Below, piece after piece: positions 43,182-52,062 of a DNA stretch of 64,000 nucleotides (position 1 is its first letter; each line of letters starts with the position of its first letter). The DNA lies in NCBI RefSeq assembly GCF_009754915.1, contig NZ_WPIK01000002.1, positions 62,001-126,000 of the forward strand. The letters run 5' to 3'. Below the pieces are notes generated by a model. It ran no database searches and was not told the origin of the DNA. It worked only from the letters and a program-made list of their open reading frames with translations. A program made the position numbers and the translations under genes. Source of the DNA: Mucilaginibacter arboris. Lineage in GTDB: Bacteria > Bacteroidota > Bacteroidia > Sphingobacteriales > Sphingobacteriaceae.

Positions 43182-43199
43182 CTGGTACAGAAACCAGAA

Positions 43200-45635
43200 A
43201 TGCAAGAATTAGAACTCTCAAGTGCCATAGCTCAGCCGGATAAACCTGAATTAAGTTTTGATGACTTTAAGCAGATCGTTATCAACGATTACCGCGTTGC
43301 TGTAGAAAGCCGGCAAACCAGTATTTTGGGCCGTAAAGAAGCATTAACTGGCCGGGCTAAGTTTGGCATTTTTGGTGATGGAAAAGAAGTAGCCCAATTG
43401 GCTATGGCAAAGGCTTTTAAAAAAGGCGATTGGCGTGCCGGTTATTACCGTGATCAAACCTTTGCTTTTGCTACCGGGATTTCTAACGTAATCGAATTCT
43501 TTGCACAATTATACGCCCATTCGGATATTAAGCAGGAGCCTTCATCTGGCGGCAGGCAAATGAACAGTCATTTTGCCACGCGTTCGATGAATGAAGACGG
43601 AACCTGGAAGAACCAGGTGGAAATGAAGAATTCTTCTCCAGATATTTCGACCACCGGCGGACAAATGGCGCGTTTAATTGGTTTGGCCTGGGCTTCAAAA
43701 CTATATCGCGAAAACAAAGAATTAGCTGATATGGGTTCGTTTTCTGTTAACGGAAACGAAGTTGCTTTCGGCACAATCGGCAATGGTTCTACTTCCGAAG
43801 GTATTTTCTTTGAAGTAATTAACGCTGCTGGTGTAATGCAGGTGCCGATGGCTGTTTCGGTCTGGGATGATGGTTATGCCATTTCTGTTCCGTCTAAATA
43901 CCAAACGACTAAAGAAGATATTTCCGAAATACTGAAAGGCTTTCAGCGCGATGAAACAGCAGAAGGTTTTGAAATATTTAAAGTTCCGGGATGGGATTAT
44001 CCAGGTTTGTGCGAAACGTATGAAAAAGCAGCGGAATTTTGTCGTACAGAACATGTTCCGGTGCTCATCCATGTTACGGAACTAACACAGCCTTTAGGAC
44101 ATTCTACTTCCGGCTCGCACGAACGTTATAAAACTAAAGACCGGCTGCAATGGGAGCAAGAACATGATTGCTTGTTGCGGATGCGTTCCTGGATGATTGA
44201 TTCTGCCATTGCAACTGTCGAAGAACTGGATGAACTGGAAGGTCAGGCCAAAAAATATGTGCGCGATTGCCAGCGGGAAGCCTGGAACAACCTGCAAAAG
44301 GAATATATTGCAGAACGAGATGAAACAATTGAAGTGATCCAGGATTTAATTGCTGTTTCTGCTGTTGGTAAGCAACTGGAAGTACTTGTACAGCAGCTAA
44401 CTAATTCGATTGACCTGGGACGAAAAGACATTATTTCTACTGTAAGAAAAGTGATGCTGTTTACAGCAAAGGAAAATACGCCAGAACGCGCAAAGCTGAT
44501 GGAGTTTTTCCACCAGGAAAGCGAAAAAAATAATGTTCGTTATCATTCCCGTCAATTCAGCAATACACCAGAATCACCTTTAAATATTGTCATTCAGCCT
44601 CCGGTTTATGATGCTGATGCTAAAATGATAGATGGCCGTGAAATATTGAATGCTTGTTTTAGCGCCAATTTTATCCGCGACCCGCGCATTATTGCTTTTG
44701 GGGAAGATGTAGGCGCCATAGGCGATGTAAACCAGGGATTTGCCGGTTTGCAGGAAAAGTTTGGTGTATTGCGGGTAACAGATACCGGCATACGCGAAAG
44801 TACCATTATTGGCCAGGGCATTGGTTTATCCCTGCGGGGATTAAGGCCGATTGCAGAAATACAATATATTGATTACCTGCCTTACGCTATGAATGTACTG
44901 ATGGACGATTTGACCACGATGAGTTACCGTACTTTTGGCGGACAAATTTCTCCGGTTATTGTTCGTACACGAGGGCACAGGCTGGAAGGCATCTGGCATT
45001 CCGGTTCGCCGATGGGAACAATTGTAAATGCACTGCGTGGAATGCACATTTGTGTTCCAAGAAACATGACGCAGGCTGCCGGGATGTACAATACGTTACT
45101 CCGTGGAGATGAACCTGCTTTAGTAATTGAATGCCTGAATGGTTACCGTTTAAAAGAAAAACTACCGGCAAATGTAGGCGATTTCACTGTTCCGTTAGGT
45201 AAAGCTGAAGTGATTAGAGAAGGAAAGGACTTAACCATTGTTACTTATGGTTCTGCTTTGCAGTTCGTACAACATGCAGCTGCAGAACTGGAACAAATGG
45301 GCATTTCTGTAGAAATTATCGATCCGCAAACACTTTATCCTTTTGATCTGGACCAGCTTTGTGCAGCTTCCGTTAAAAAAACAAATAAACTGTTGGTAGT
45401 TGATGAAGATGTTCCGGGTGGCGCTTCGGCTTATATTTTACAGCAGATTGTGGAAAAGCAAAATGCTTACTATTATCTGGATAGCCAGCCACGCACCTTA
45501 ACTGCAAAAGATCATCGTCCGCCTTACGGTTCTGATGGTGATTATTTTAGCAAACCTTCTGTTGATGATATTATTGAGATGGTTTATGAGATGATGGGCG
45601 AGAGTAAGCCGGATTTGTTTCCAAAGATTTATTGA
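43200..45635 (+). CDS. Fused E1 alpha/beta 2-oxo acid dehydrogenase
   Basis: Thiamine-diphosphate-dependent E1 component, alpha and beta subunits in one chain (811 residues). The alpha half (about 20-385) contains SGGRQMNSHF, TTGGQMARLIGLAWASKLY and the ThDP motif GNGSTSEGIFFEVINAAGVMQVPMAVSVWDDGYAISVPSKYQT; the beta half (about 470-805) has IIAFGEDVGAIGDVNQGFAGLQEKFGVLRVTDTGIRESTIIGQGIGLSL and the C-terminal VDEDVPGGASAYILQQI. The chain resembles the branched-chain or 2-oxoisovalerate group found in Bacteroidota. E2 and E3 are not in the window. Stop TGA abuts a dispersed word. Confidence 0.9.
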   Translation: MQELELSSAIAQPDKPELSFDDFKQIVINDYRVAVESRQTSILGRKEALTGRAKFGIFGDGKEVAQLAMAKAFKKGDWRAGYYRDQTFAFATGISNVIEFFAQLYAHSDIKQEPSSGGRQMNSHFATRSMNEDGTWKNQVEMKNSSPDISTTGGQMARLIGLAWASKLYRENKELADMGSFSVNGNEVAFGTIGNGSTSEGIFFEVINAAGVMQVPMAVSVWDDGYAISVPSKYQTTKEDISEILKGFQRDETAEGFEIFKVPGWDYPGLCETYEKAAEFCRTEHVPVLIHVTELTQPLGHSTSGSHERYKTKDRLQWEQEHDCLLRMRSWMIDSAIATVEELDELEGQAKKYVRDCQREAWNNLQKEYIAERDETIEVIQDLIAVSAVGKQLEVLVQQLTNSIDLGRKDIISTVRKVMLFTAKENTPERAKLMEFFHQESEKNNVRYHSRQFSNTPESPLNIVIQPPVYDADAKMIDGREILNACFSANFIRDPRIIAFGEDVGAIGDVNQGFAGLQEKFGVLRVTDTGIRESTIIGQGIGLSLRGLRPIAEIQYIDYLPYAMNVLMDDLTTMSYRTFGGQISPVIVRTRGHRLEGIWHSGSPMGTIVNALRGMHICVPRNMTQAAGMYNTLLRGDEPALVIECLNGYRLKEKLPANVGDFTVPLGKAEVIREGKDLTIVTYGSALQFVQHAAAELEQMGISVEIIDPQTLYPFDLDQLCAASVKKTNKLLVVDEDVPGGASAYILQQIVEKQNAYYYLDSQPRTLTAKDHRPPYGSDGDYFSKPSVDDIIEMVYEMMGESKPDLFPKIY

Positions 45636-45656
45636 TGCTTCTTTTATCAGCATAAA

Positions 45657-45785
45657 ATTGTTGCTGCCATTATTGATTTGGAATATAATTATCTGCTCAA
45701 TTCAAACCATGCTTCTTTTACCGGTATAAAAATAGTAAAGGTTGATCTGTTTACTTTTGATGCAAGGTTGAAAGGGAATTTGTAG
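45657..45785 (+). pseudogene. 3' fragment of a RES toxin gene
   Basis: The frame ending TAG 45783-45785 encodes the last 43 residues of a RES toxin (AAIIDLEYNYLLNSNHASF, then TGIKIVKVDLFTFDARLKGNL), nearly the same as the end of the toxin at 46875 (AIIDLEYNYLINPNHASF, RFDDRLKGNL). No 5' part precedes it; the E1 gene ends just before. It is followed 11 bases later by a lipoprotein gene in reverse, as the intact copy is, so it is the worn left half of a tandem duplication. Confidence 0.8.
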
Positions 45786-45796
45786 AATGACGATCT

Positions 45797-46234
45797 TTAT
45801 TTAAGATGTATTGTAACAGCATTATAAGTATCAGTAAAGTAACGTTCTCCAGGCTCAATCCAATAATCGTTAGTATTCTTAAAATCTAAATTACCTATTT
45901 TCAATACAGTTTTAACACTATCATAACCTACAGAAGAAACAATATGAAATGACTCTATTTTTCTATTGTTAGGATTGAAATAAATTAATAGTGATTGTCC
46001 CTCTTTGTCATAATTATTTTCAAAAAGTCTTTTCTGGGGTTTTGAAGGACCAGGAGGATTTTCTAAAGGTCTGCCTAAAACTATCCTTACTTCATCAATA
46101 TTCTTTCCAATTAAAGCAGGAATATCAAATGTAACTTGAGGTGGTTTTGGTTCTTTACAACTGGCACAAATCAAAAGTAAAATGTACAGGAAATTTTTAA
46201 CTGGTTTCAAGCTGTTAAATTCAACATTCATCAT
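45797..46234 (-). CDS. Duplicated hypothetical lipoprotein, copy 1
   Basis: A 145-residue protein with a short lipoprotein signal (FLYILLLICASCKE; Cys about residue 26), then PPQVTFDIPALIGKNIDEVRIVLGRP and a PASTA- or SmpA-like strand-helix core. About 60 percent like the copy at 47353 and identical over many stretches such as FDIPALIGKNIDEVR. It faces the RES fragment. Role unknown; perhaps a surface lipoprotein carried along with the TA gene. Confidence 0.7.
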   Translation of the reverse strand: MMNVEFNSLKPVKNFLYILLLICASCKEPKPPQVTFDIPALIGKNIDEVRIVLGRPLENPPGPSKPQKRLFENNYDKEGQSLLIYFNPNNRKIESFHIVSSVGYDSVKTVLKIGNLDFKNTNDYWIEPGERYFTDTYNAVTIHLK

Positions 46235-46390
46235 ATTTCTGTTTTGTGGATTTGTAATTCCATTCTTTATACGGAGAATATTAACTATTGAATTTGTAAA
46301 TTTAGAAAAAAAGCAAATGCTTCTTTTATCGGCATAAAAATAGTATCCGTAAAGATTTTCTATTTAAAAAGAAAATAATTACTTTTGTTT

Positions 46391-46867
46391 ATGAAAGCAA
46401 GCAAGGAATATCAAACCATAGAAATTAAACCTTCCCTTTTATCAGAAAGGACGCAGGAAGCTTTAACCTTAATCAAACCTTACGAAAAGCTTTTCACTTC
46501 GCCGAAGGCAAAGCATGATGCCATTAAAAAAGGTTTGGAACCGAAAGCCATTCAGGATTGGATTGAAATAGCAGGCGTTACGCAAACGGATGCCGCGCAC
46601 ATCCTGGATTTAACCGAACCAACGTTAAGAAAATACATCAAAGCAGGAAAAGAACTGAACACCGGTTTAAGTGAACACCTCATTCAGCTTTTTGAGTTGT
46701 TTGATAAAGGCATGGATACTTTCGGCTCGCTGGAAGAATTTAAGAACTGGCTTCCGCACCATAACATTGGCATCGATGCTGTTCCGATGGATTTGTTGGA
46801 TACGCTTACCGGGATCAATATCATCAAAAGCGAACTCATCCGTATTGATTATGGTGTAACTGCTTAA
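46391..46867 (+). CDS. Xre/MbcA/ParS-type antitoxin, second copy
   Basis: Antitoxin for the RES toxin that follows by 7 bases. ATG 46391 is preferred over the TTG at 46385, which lies in a TACTTTTG -7-like box (46380-46387). The 158 residues include a helix-turn-helix (GVTQTDAAHILDLTEPTLRKYI) and the C-terminal toxin-binding part (LFELFDKGMDTFGSLEEFKNWL, VPMDLLDTLTGINIIKSELIRI). Less like the first pair at the N-terminus. Preceded by an inverted pair of words at 46317-46346. Confidence 0.87.
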   Translation: MKASKEYQTIEIKPSLLSERTQEALTLIKPYEKLFTSPKAKHDAIKKGLEPKAIQDWIEIAGVTQTDAAHILDLTEPTLRKYIKAGKELNTGLSEHLIQLFELFDKGMDTFGSLEEFKNWLPHHNIGIDAVPMDLLDTLTGINIIKSELIRIDYGVTA

Positions 46868-46874
46868 TTTTCTG

Positions 46875-47342
46875 ATGCTTTTATACAGGATTAGTCAGAC
46901 TAAATATGCCAATAGTTTAACCGCTTCCGGGATTGACGGCAGATGGAACAGTTTGAATCAAAAAATGATTTACACGGCTGGTTCTGTTGCTTTGGCTTGT
47001 TTAGAAAATCTGGCTCACAAAAGTGGTGCTTCTTTGGCTGCCGGAAATTTTTCTTTAGCGATTATTGAGGTGGAAGATGATTTAAAGATCGAGGAGGTAA
47101 GGAGCGAGGACTTAGCAAGCGCTCATTTAAATTGGAATTCCGTAGATCAATATCCTTTAACCCAAAAGCTTGGCGATGATTGGTTGAATGCCAATACTGC
47201 TGCAATTTTAAAAGTTCCTTCTGCTATTATTGATCTGGAATATAATTATTTGATTAATCCAAACCATGCTTCTTTTACCGGTATAAAAATAGTAAAGGTT
47301 GATCGGTTTAGATTTGATGATAGGTTGAAAGGGAATTTGTAG
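46875..47342 (+). CDS. RES-domain toxin, second copy
   Basis: A 155-residue RES toxin paired with the antitoxin just upstream: YRISQTKYANSLTASGIDGRWN, MIYTAGSVALACLENLAHKSG, ILKVPSAIIDLEYNYLINPNHASF, RFDDRLKGNL. The catalytic Y and E in IYTA..LACLE and the serine in VPSAIID are kept. Its codons for NHASF contain an exact dispersed word (47276). The last 43 codons have a near copy at 45657-45785. Confidence 0.9.
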   Translation: MLLYRISQTKYANSLTASGIDGRWNSLNQKMIYTAGSVALACLENLAHKSGASLAAGNFSLAIIEVEDDLKIEEVRSEDLASAHLNWNSVDQYPLTQKLGDDWLNANTAAILKVPSAIIDLEYNYLINPNHASFTGIKIVKVDRFRFDDRLKGNL

Positions 47343-47352
47343 TTTTTACTAT

Positions 47353-47787
47353 TCACCTTATGATTACTTCAATGCCGCTATAAGACCTCAAAAAACTATA
47401 CCTTGGCTCTGTTCTATAGTTCATTGTTTCAATAGAATCTAAATTTCCTACTTTCATTACATCTTCAAGATTATCATAAGGTACATCTGGATGAATATAA
47501 AAGCGAGTTATTTTGCGGGTACGAGGATCAAAATCTATTAGTAATTCTTGCCCGTTTTTGTGATACCAATTCGTATAACCTTTTACACTAGAATCAGAAG
47601 GATCAGGAGAAGTATCATCAGATTTACCTAAAACTTTCCTTACTTCATCAATATTCTTTCCAATTAAAGCAGGAATATCAAATGTAACTTGAGGTGGTTT
47701 TGGTTCTGTACAACTTGCACAAAACACAAGCAAAATGTACAAGAAATACTTAATTGGTTTTAAGTTGTTAAGTTCAATATTCATCAT
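47353..47787 (-). CDS. Duplicated hypothetical lipoprotein, copy 2
   Basis: A 144-residue lipoprotein like the one at 45797 (FLYILLVFCASCTEPKPPQV, FDIPALIGKNIDEVRKVLGK), with a different C-terminal half, reading toward the RES toxin gene and ending 10 bases from its stop. The upstream region is also duplicated up to about 47834, where a 287-bp element interrupts it. Function unknown. Confidence 0.7.
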   Translation of the reverse strand: MMNIELNNLKPIKYFLYILLVFCASCTEPKPPQVTFDIPALIGKNIDEVRKVLGKSDDTSPDPSDSSVKGYTNWYHKNGQELLIDFDPRTRKITRFYIHPDVPYDNLEDVMKVGNLDSIETMNYRTEPRYSFLRSYSGIEVIIR

Positions 47788-47837
47788 ATTTCTATTAGTT
47801 GGATTTGTAATTCCATTCTTTATATGGAGAATATTAA

Positions 47838-48124
47838 GAGCCTGTTTAAATTTTGTCCTTCCTGGTTTTCATGCTTCTTTTATTCCATCAAACATTTTAC
47901 AGCTTGTATTTTTGGCTAAAGCCAATTCTTGTTCCCTTTATCCACGGCCTGAAGGCCGTGGCAATTATATAAGTATGTTATGCTGTGGGTTCTGTTATTA
48001 GGTGTAAAGGAAAGGTATTTGGAAAACAAAGATAACTAAATTGCCATGGCCTTTAGGCCGTGGAATTTGTAAAATCAGGTTTGGCTTTAGCCAAAAAATC
48101 ATAGAATGAAATTTAAACAGGCCC
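47838..48124. mobile_element. MITE with terminal inverted repeats, TAA target duplication and preserved empty site
   Basis: A 287-base element with ends GAGCCTGTTTAAATTTTGTC and (reverse complement of the right end) GGGCCTGTTTAAATTTCATTC. Inside are nested inverted repeats: TTGGCTAAAGCCAA/TTGGCTTTAGCCAA and two CCACGGCC...GGCCGTGG hairpins (about 47942-47961 and 48042-48062). It has no gene. It is flanked by TAA on both sides, and the paralogous sequence upstream of the first lipoprotein gene (GAGAATATTAACTATTGAATT, near 46276) has one TAA and no element. A 3-base TNA target and GRGCCTGTTTAAA-type ends suggest a nonautonomous relative of IS5-group elements. One exact dispersed word (47871) lies inside. 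Confidence 0.75.
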
Positions 48125-48391
48125 TAAATATTGAATTACAATAAGGAAAAAATAAAATGATTTTTATGGTCCCAATTTTTATCCTATAAAAGAAGCATCA
48201 AGCTAAAATTTAAAAGCATAAAAAAACGCTTTAAAGCTGATAATGTGGTACGTCGTAGTATAAAATCTAAGTTGCGTATTCGCACGAAATGGACACAGCC
48301 TTAAAGCGTAGTACAAATTTGGTTACTTTGAACTATAAAACAGATGCTTCTTTTAGCACACTAATTTTTATCTGATAAAAGAAGCATTAAA
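48125..48391. repeat. Gap with words and an 87-base inverted repeat
   Basis: The gap holds dispersed words at 48187 and an inverted pair at 48344/48376. Between them, ACGCTTTAAAGCTG (48226-48239) pairs with CAGCCTTAAAGCGT (48296-48309). The enclosed sequence has GTACGTCGTAGTATA and TGCGTATTCGCA dyads. A structured RNA or another small palindromic element is possible; not recognised. Confidence 0.4.
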
Positions 48392-49483
48392 CTACAACTT
48401 TGCACCAAAATTCCGCAACCACAAATCCGCCAAAACTAACGCCGCCATCGCTTCAACAATCGGCACCGCACGCGGAACAACACAAGGATCATGACGCCCT
48501 TTGCCTTTTATTTCGGCTGCATTTCCTTCGGCATCAACCGTTTCCTGATTTTGCATAATGGTGGCAACCGGTTTAAAAGCAACTTTAAAAGTAATTGGCA
48601 TTCCGTTGCTGATGCCACCCTGAATGCCGCCGGAATTATTGGTTAACGTTTGAATATTTCCTTTTTCATCTTTCCTAAAAATATCATTATGCTCCGAACC
48701 CAGCATTTCACTTCCGGCAAAACCAGAACCATATTCAAAACCATGAACGGCATTGATGGAAAGCATGGCTTTGCCCAGATCAGCATGTAATTTATCAAAA
48801 ACAGGTTCGCCTAAACCAACCGGACAATTTAAAATGGTACAACTTATTTTCCCGCCAACGGTATCGCCTTTTTTGCGGATGTCATCAATATAATCAATCA
48901 TTTTAGCTGCCGTTTCCGGCTCGGCACAACGGACTATATTTTCTTCCCGGATACGTAAAAAATCTTTCGCGTTTTCAATTTTTACTTCCGGCGCATTCAT
49001 TTTGCCAACGCTGGTTACAGAAGCTAAAATCTCAATTCCTTGTGCTTGAAGCAGCAATTTTGCTACTGCTCCGGCTGCTACGCGTGCTGCAGTTTCCCGT
49101 GCAGAAGAACGGCCGCCGCCACGATGATCACGGATGCCATACTTCGTTTGATAGGTGAAATCTGCGTGAGAAGGGCGGAAAGTATTTTCATTGTGGGAAT
49201 AATCTTTCGATCGCTGATCTTCATTCGGGATCAGCATCGCGATTGGCGTTCCGGTTGACCTTCCTTCAAAAATGCCTGAAAGGATTTGTACGGTATCGCT
49301 TTCTTTGCGTTGCGTGGTAATTTTGGATTGTCCGGGTTTGCGTTTGTCTAATTCGGATTGAATAAAATCCGGATCAATTTCTAATCCTGCCGGACAACCA
49401 TCAATAATAACACCGATTGCCGCGCCGTGCGATTCGCCGAATGTTGTAATGCGGAACGCTTGTCCGAAAGTATTGCCTGCCAT
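48392..49483 (-). CDS. aroC: Chorismate synthase
   Basis: Last step of the common shikimate pathway, forming chorismate from EPSP with reduced FMN. From ATG 49483 the enzyme has 363 residues; an in-frame ATG 72 bases upstream would add unrelated sequence. Signatures: [84 protein letters not shown]. It is the last gene of the pheA-aroG/CM-aroA-aroC operon. Confidence 0.97.
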   Translation of the reverse strand: MAGNTFGQAFRITTFGESHGAAIGVIIDGCPAGLEIDPDFIQSELDKRKPGQSKITTQRKESDTVQILSGIFEGRSTGTPIAMLIPNEDQRSKDYSHNENTFRPSHADFTYQTKYGIRDHRGGGRSSARETAARVAAGAVAKLLLQAQGIEILASVTSVGKMNAPEVKIENAKDFLRIREENIVRCAEPETAAKMIDYIDDIRKKGDTVGGKISCTILNCPVGLGEPVFDKLHADLGKAMLSINAVHGFEYGSGFAGSEMLGSEHNDIFRKDEKGNIQTLTNNSGGIQGGISNGMPITFKVAFKPVATIMQNQETVDAEGNAAEIKGKGRHDPCVVPRAVPIVEAMAALVLADLWLRNFGAKL

Positions 49484-49607
49484 TTGAGGTATGAGGTTTG
49501 AGGTATCAGGTTTTCTGTCATCCCGACGATAGGAGGGATCTTCATCGAACAACAAATTAGTTCGCTTTGATGAAGATTTCTCCCTTTGGTCGAAATAACA
49601 ATGCGTT

Positions 49608-50900
49608 TTAATAAGTTACTTTAAATCCAGCTTTTTTCAAATCATCCCAAAATCCCGGATATGATTTTTCCACCACATTAAAATCTTCAATCTCCACTTC
49701 AGGAATAATCAAAGCCAGCGGCGCAAAAGCCATAGCCATGCGGTGGTCTTCGTAAGTGTTGATGAAAACCTTTTCGGGAATGCTTCTTTTAGCACAGTTT
49801 AATTTGTAAACCTGGCCTTTTTCTACCAGTTCCACGCCAATTTTTGCAAGTTCTGTTTGCAGCGCTTTTACGCGATCTGTTTCTTTGATTTTTAAAGTTT
49901 CCAGGCCGGTAAAAGAAGCATCGTGGCCTAAAGCTGCACAAACTACAATTACAGTTTGCGCCAAATCAGGGCAGGTTTTAAAATCAAAAATCTTGCGGAC
50001 AACCACTTTTGGTTCTTTTCTTAGCCACACACCACCGTCTTTAAATTGAGAAGTGATACCGAAATTAGCCATAATCTCCGTAATTGTACTATCGCCCTGC
50101 AAACTGTAAAGCGTTAATCCCGGAAGAAAAATTTCTGCTTCATCACACAAAGCAGCAATGGCATACCAGTAAGAAGCAGCGCTCCAATCTGGTTCCACAT
50201 AAATGGTTGCGGGTTGAAAAGGTTGATTTTTGATGGAGATAACATTCCCGTTCCATTGATGCCGGATGCCGCATTGCTGCAACATGGATAAAGTCATTTC
50301 TACATAAGGCCGGGAAGTTAATTCGCCTTCAATATGCAAATTTAAACCTAGCGGCAATTGTGAAGCAACCAACAATAAAGCCGTTATATACTGACTGCTG
50401 ATATCGCCTTTAATATTAATTTCAGCCGTTTTTTGCTCAAATCCTCCGGTAATTTTAATTGGCGGAAAACCTTCCTTTTCTTCGTAAGAAATTTCAGCGC
50501 CTAAAGTTCGCAAAGCATCAACCAAAATTCCAATTGGCCGCTGCTTCATCCGTTCCGTTCCAGTTAAAATAACCTGATGCTGTTTTTGCAAGGTAAAAAA
50601 TGCTGTTAAAAAACGCATGGCTGTACCGGCAGGGCCGATGTTTATTTCGGGTGCGAGGTGCGGGGTAAGAGGTACGGGCTCTTGGCCTGATCCTCGCTCT
50701 CCGCTCCCTGATCTTCCCTCCAAAACCCCCGCCAACGTAATCGTATCTGCCGCTTCTGATAAGTTTTCAACCTTAACTTTTCTTTCGCTTAAAGCTGCAA
50801 TAACCAGGGCGCGGTTGCATTCGCTTTTAGAACCGGTAAGCCTGATCTCGGTCTTAATGGCTTTTTCAGGCTTACTTAAAATCAAATTCCCGGCTTCCAT
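49608..50900 (-). CDS. aroA: EPSP synthase with an inserted repeat-derived segment
   Basis: 3-phosphoshikimate 1-carboxyvinyltransferase, 430 residues. [59 protein letters not shown] and [13 protein letters not shown] are conserved, so the enzyme looks complete. Residues about 61-85 ([18 protein letters not shown], then LTPHLAPE) interrupt a normally short loop; the DNA there (50645-50720) carries the same GGAGCGGAGAGCGAGG and CACCTCGC words as intergenic palindromes of this window. Its start overlaps the stop of the aroG/CM gene (TAATG). Dispersed words at 49780 and 49910. Confidence 0.94.
   Translation of the reverse strand: MEAGNLILSKPEKAIKTEIRLTGSKSECNRALVIAALSERKVKVENLSEAADTITLAGVLEGRSGSGERGSGQEPVPLTPHLAPEINIGPAGTAMRFLTAFFTLQKQHQVILTGTERMKQRPIGILVDALRTLGAEISYEEKEGFPPIKITGGFEQKTAEINIKGDISSQYITALLLVASQLPLGLNLHIEGELTSRPYVEMTLSMLQQCGIRHQWNGNVISIKNQPFQPATIYVEPDWSAASYWYAIAALCDEAEIFLPGLTLYSLQGDSTITEIMANFGITSQFKDGGVWLRKEPKVVVRKIFDFKTCPDLAQTVIVVCAALGHDASFTGLETLKIKETDRVKALQTELAKIGVELVEKGQVYKLNCAKRSIPEKVFINTYEDHRMAMAFAPLALIIPEVEIEDFNVVEKSYPGFWDDLKKAGFKVTY
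50645..50720. repeat. Palindromic repeat inserted within aroA
   Basis: The segment reads GGGTGCGAGGTGCGGGGTAA ... CTCGCTCTCCGCTCCCTG on the plus strand. Its halves are imperfect inverted copies, and it matches in style and words the intergenic repeats at 14885 (GGTGCGAGGTTTGAGG) and 19428 (AGCGGAGAGCGGAG). In frame, and therefore tolerated. Confidence 0.55.
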
Positions 50901-52006
50901 TACGCTTCGGCAACAGTGGAATTATTCATGATCTCTGTTTGCTTACGGATAGATTCGTGGTGCATCAGTTCCAGCAATTTCTCAGTAAAATCGGTGCTTA
51001 ATTTTAATGCTTTGGCGTAAGAAGTGCGTTTGTGCAAAATCTCGTCCCAACGGGTTACTTGTAAAATGGTTACATTATTATCTCTTTTATAAGCACCTAT
51101 TTTTTCTACAACGGCCATTCTTTCTGCCATTTTAGAAATGATCTGATCATCGATCTTGTCAATTTCCTTGCGCAGTTCGGCCATTTTATCCTTTACTTCT
51201 GCATTTTTCACTTCCGGTTTGCGCTGTGTTAAATGGTCCATCAACTCACTTAAAGCAGAAGGTGTAAGTTGTTGTTTGGCATCCGTCCAGGCAACAGAAG
51301 GGTCAATGTGCGATTCGATCATTAAGCCCTGCATATCCATATCCAACGCTTTTTGTGCGATGTATGGGATCAGTTCGCGGTTACCGCAAATATGACTTGG
51401 ATCGTTAATCATTGGCAATTCCGGCGCTAAAGTTTTTAAGCTGATCGCTAAATCCCAATGTGGTTCATTTCGAAAAGCAGATTTTTCGAAAGAAGAAAAT
51501 CCGCGATGGATAGCAGCCAGTTTGGTAATTCCGGCAGCATTAATCCGTTCCAAAGCACCAATCCATAAAGAAAGATCAGGGTTTACCGGGTTTTTGACCA
51601 TTACCGGCACATCAACACCTTTTAAAGCATCCGCAATTTCCTGCACCGTAAACGGATTAACGGTTGAACGTGCACCGATCCATAAAATATCAACGCCAGC
51701 ATTTAAAGCTTCTTCTACGTGTTTCGCATTGGCTACTTCAACAGCAGTTGGCAGGCCAGTTTCTGCTTTGGCGCGTTTTAACCATTCTAAACCAATGCTT
51801 CCGATGCCTTCAAATTCGCCCGGACGCGTACGCGGTTTCCAGATTCCGGCGCGTAGAACGCTTACTTTTCCTGTTTTAGCTAATAAATGTGCAGTTGCAA
51901 GTAATTGTTCTTCGGTTTCTGCGCTGCAAGGGCCGGCAATCAGCAAAGGCTCGTGGTTGATCTTCATCCAGGAGTTTAGCGGTTGTATTTTAAGATCGAG
52001 TTTCAT
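50900..52006 (-). CDS. aroG: DAHP synthase fused to chorismate mutase
   Basis: Bifunctional enzyme. Residues about 1-265 are a type I-beta DAHP synthase (LLIAGPCSAETEEQL, VLRAGIWKPRTRPGEFEG, VMVKNPVNPD, INDPSHICGNRELI), residues about 278-368 a type II chorismate mutase (MAELRKEIDKIDDQIISKMAERMAVVEKIGAYKRDNN, then RWDEIL and LMHHESIRKQ). Fusion of the first step to the chorismate branch point is common in this phylum and allows feedback. The stop overlaps the aroA start by one base, and the gene is 56 bases after pheA. Confidence 0.95.
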   Translation of the reverse strand: MKLDLKIQPLNSWMKINHEPLLIAGPCSAETEEQLLATAHLLAKTGKVSVLRAGIWKPRTRPGEFEGIGSIGLEWLKRAKAETGLPTAVEVANAKHVEEALNAGVDILWIGARSTVNPFTVQEIADALKGVDVPVMVKNPVNPDLSLWIGALERINAAGITKLAAIHRGFSSFEKSAFRNEPHWDLAISLKTLAPELPMINDPSHICGNRELIPYIAQKALDMDMQGLMIESHIDPSVAWTDAKQQLTPSALSELMDHLTQRKPEVKNAEVKDKMAELRKEIDKIDDQIISKMAERMAVVEKIGAYKRDNNVTILQVTRWDEILHKRTSYAKALKLSTDFTEKLLELMHHESIRKQTEIMNNSTVAEA

Positions 52007-52062
52007 AATGATGGAGTTTTATTTTGTAGGATTGTAGATTTTTATCGGGTAAAAGAAGTATG

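Noticed and set aside
47735-48001. An 88-codon open frame on the plus strand
   Set aside because: It lies across the start of a lipoprotein gene and the MITE, and its codons are those of repeats.
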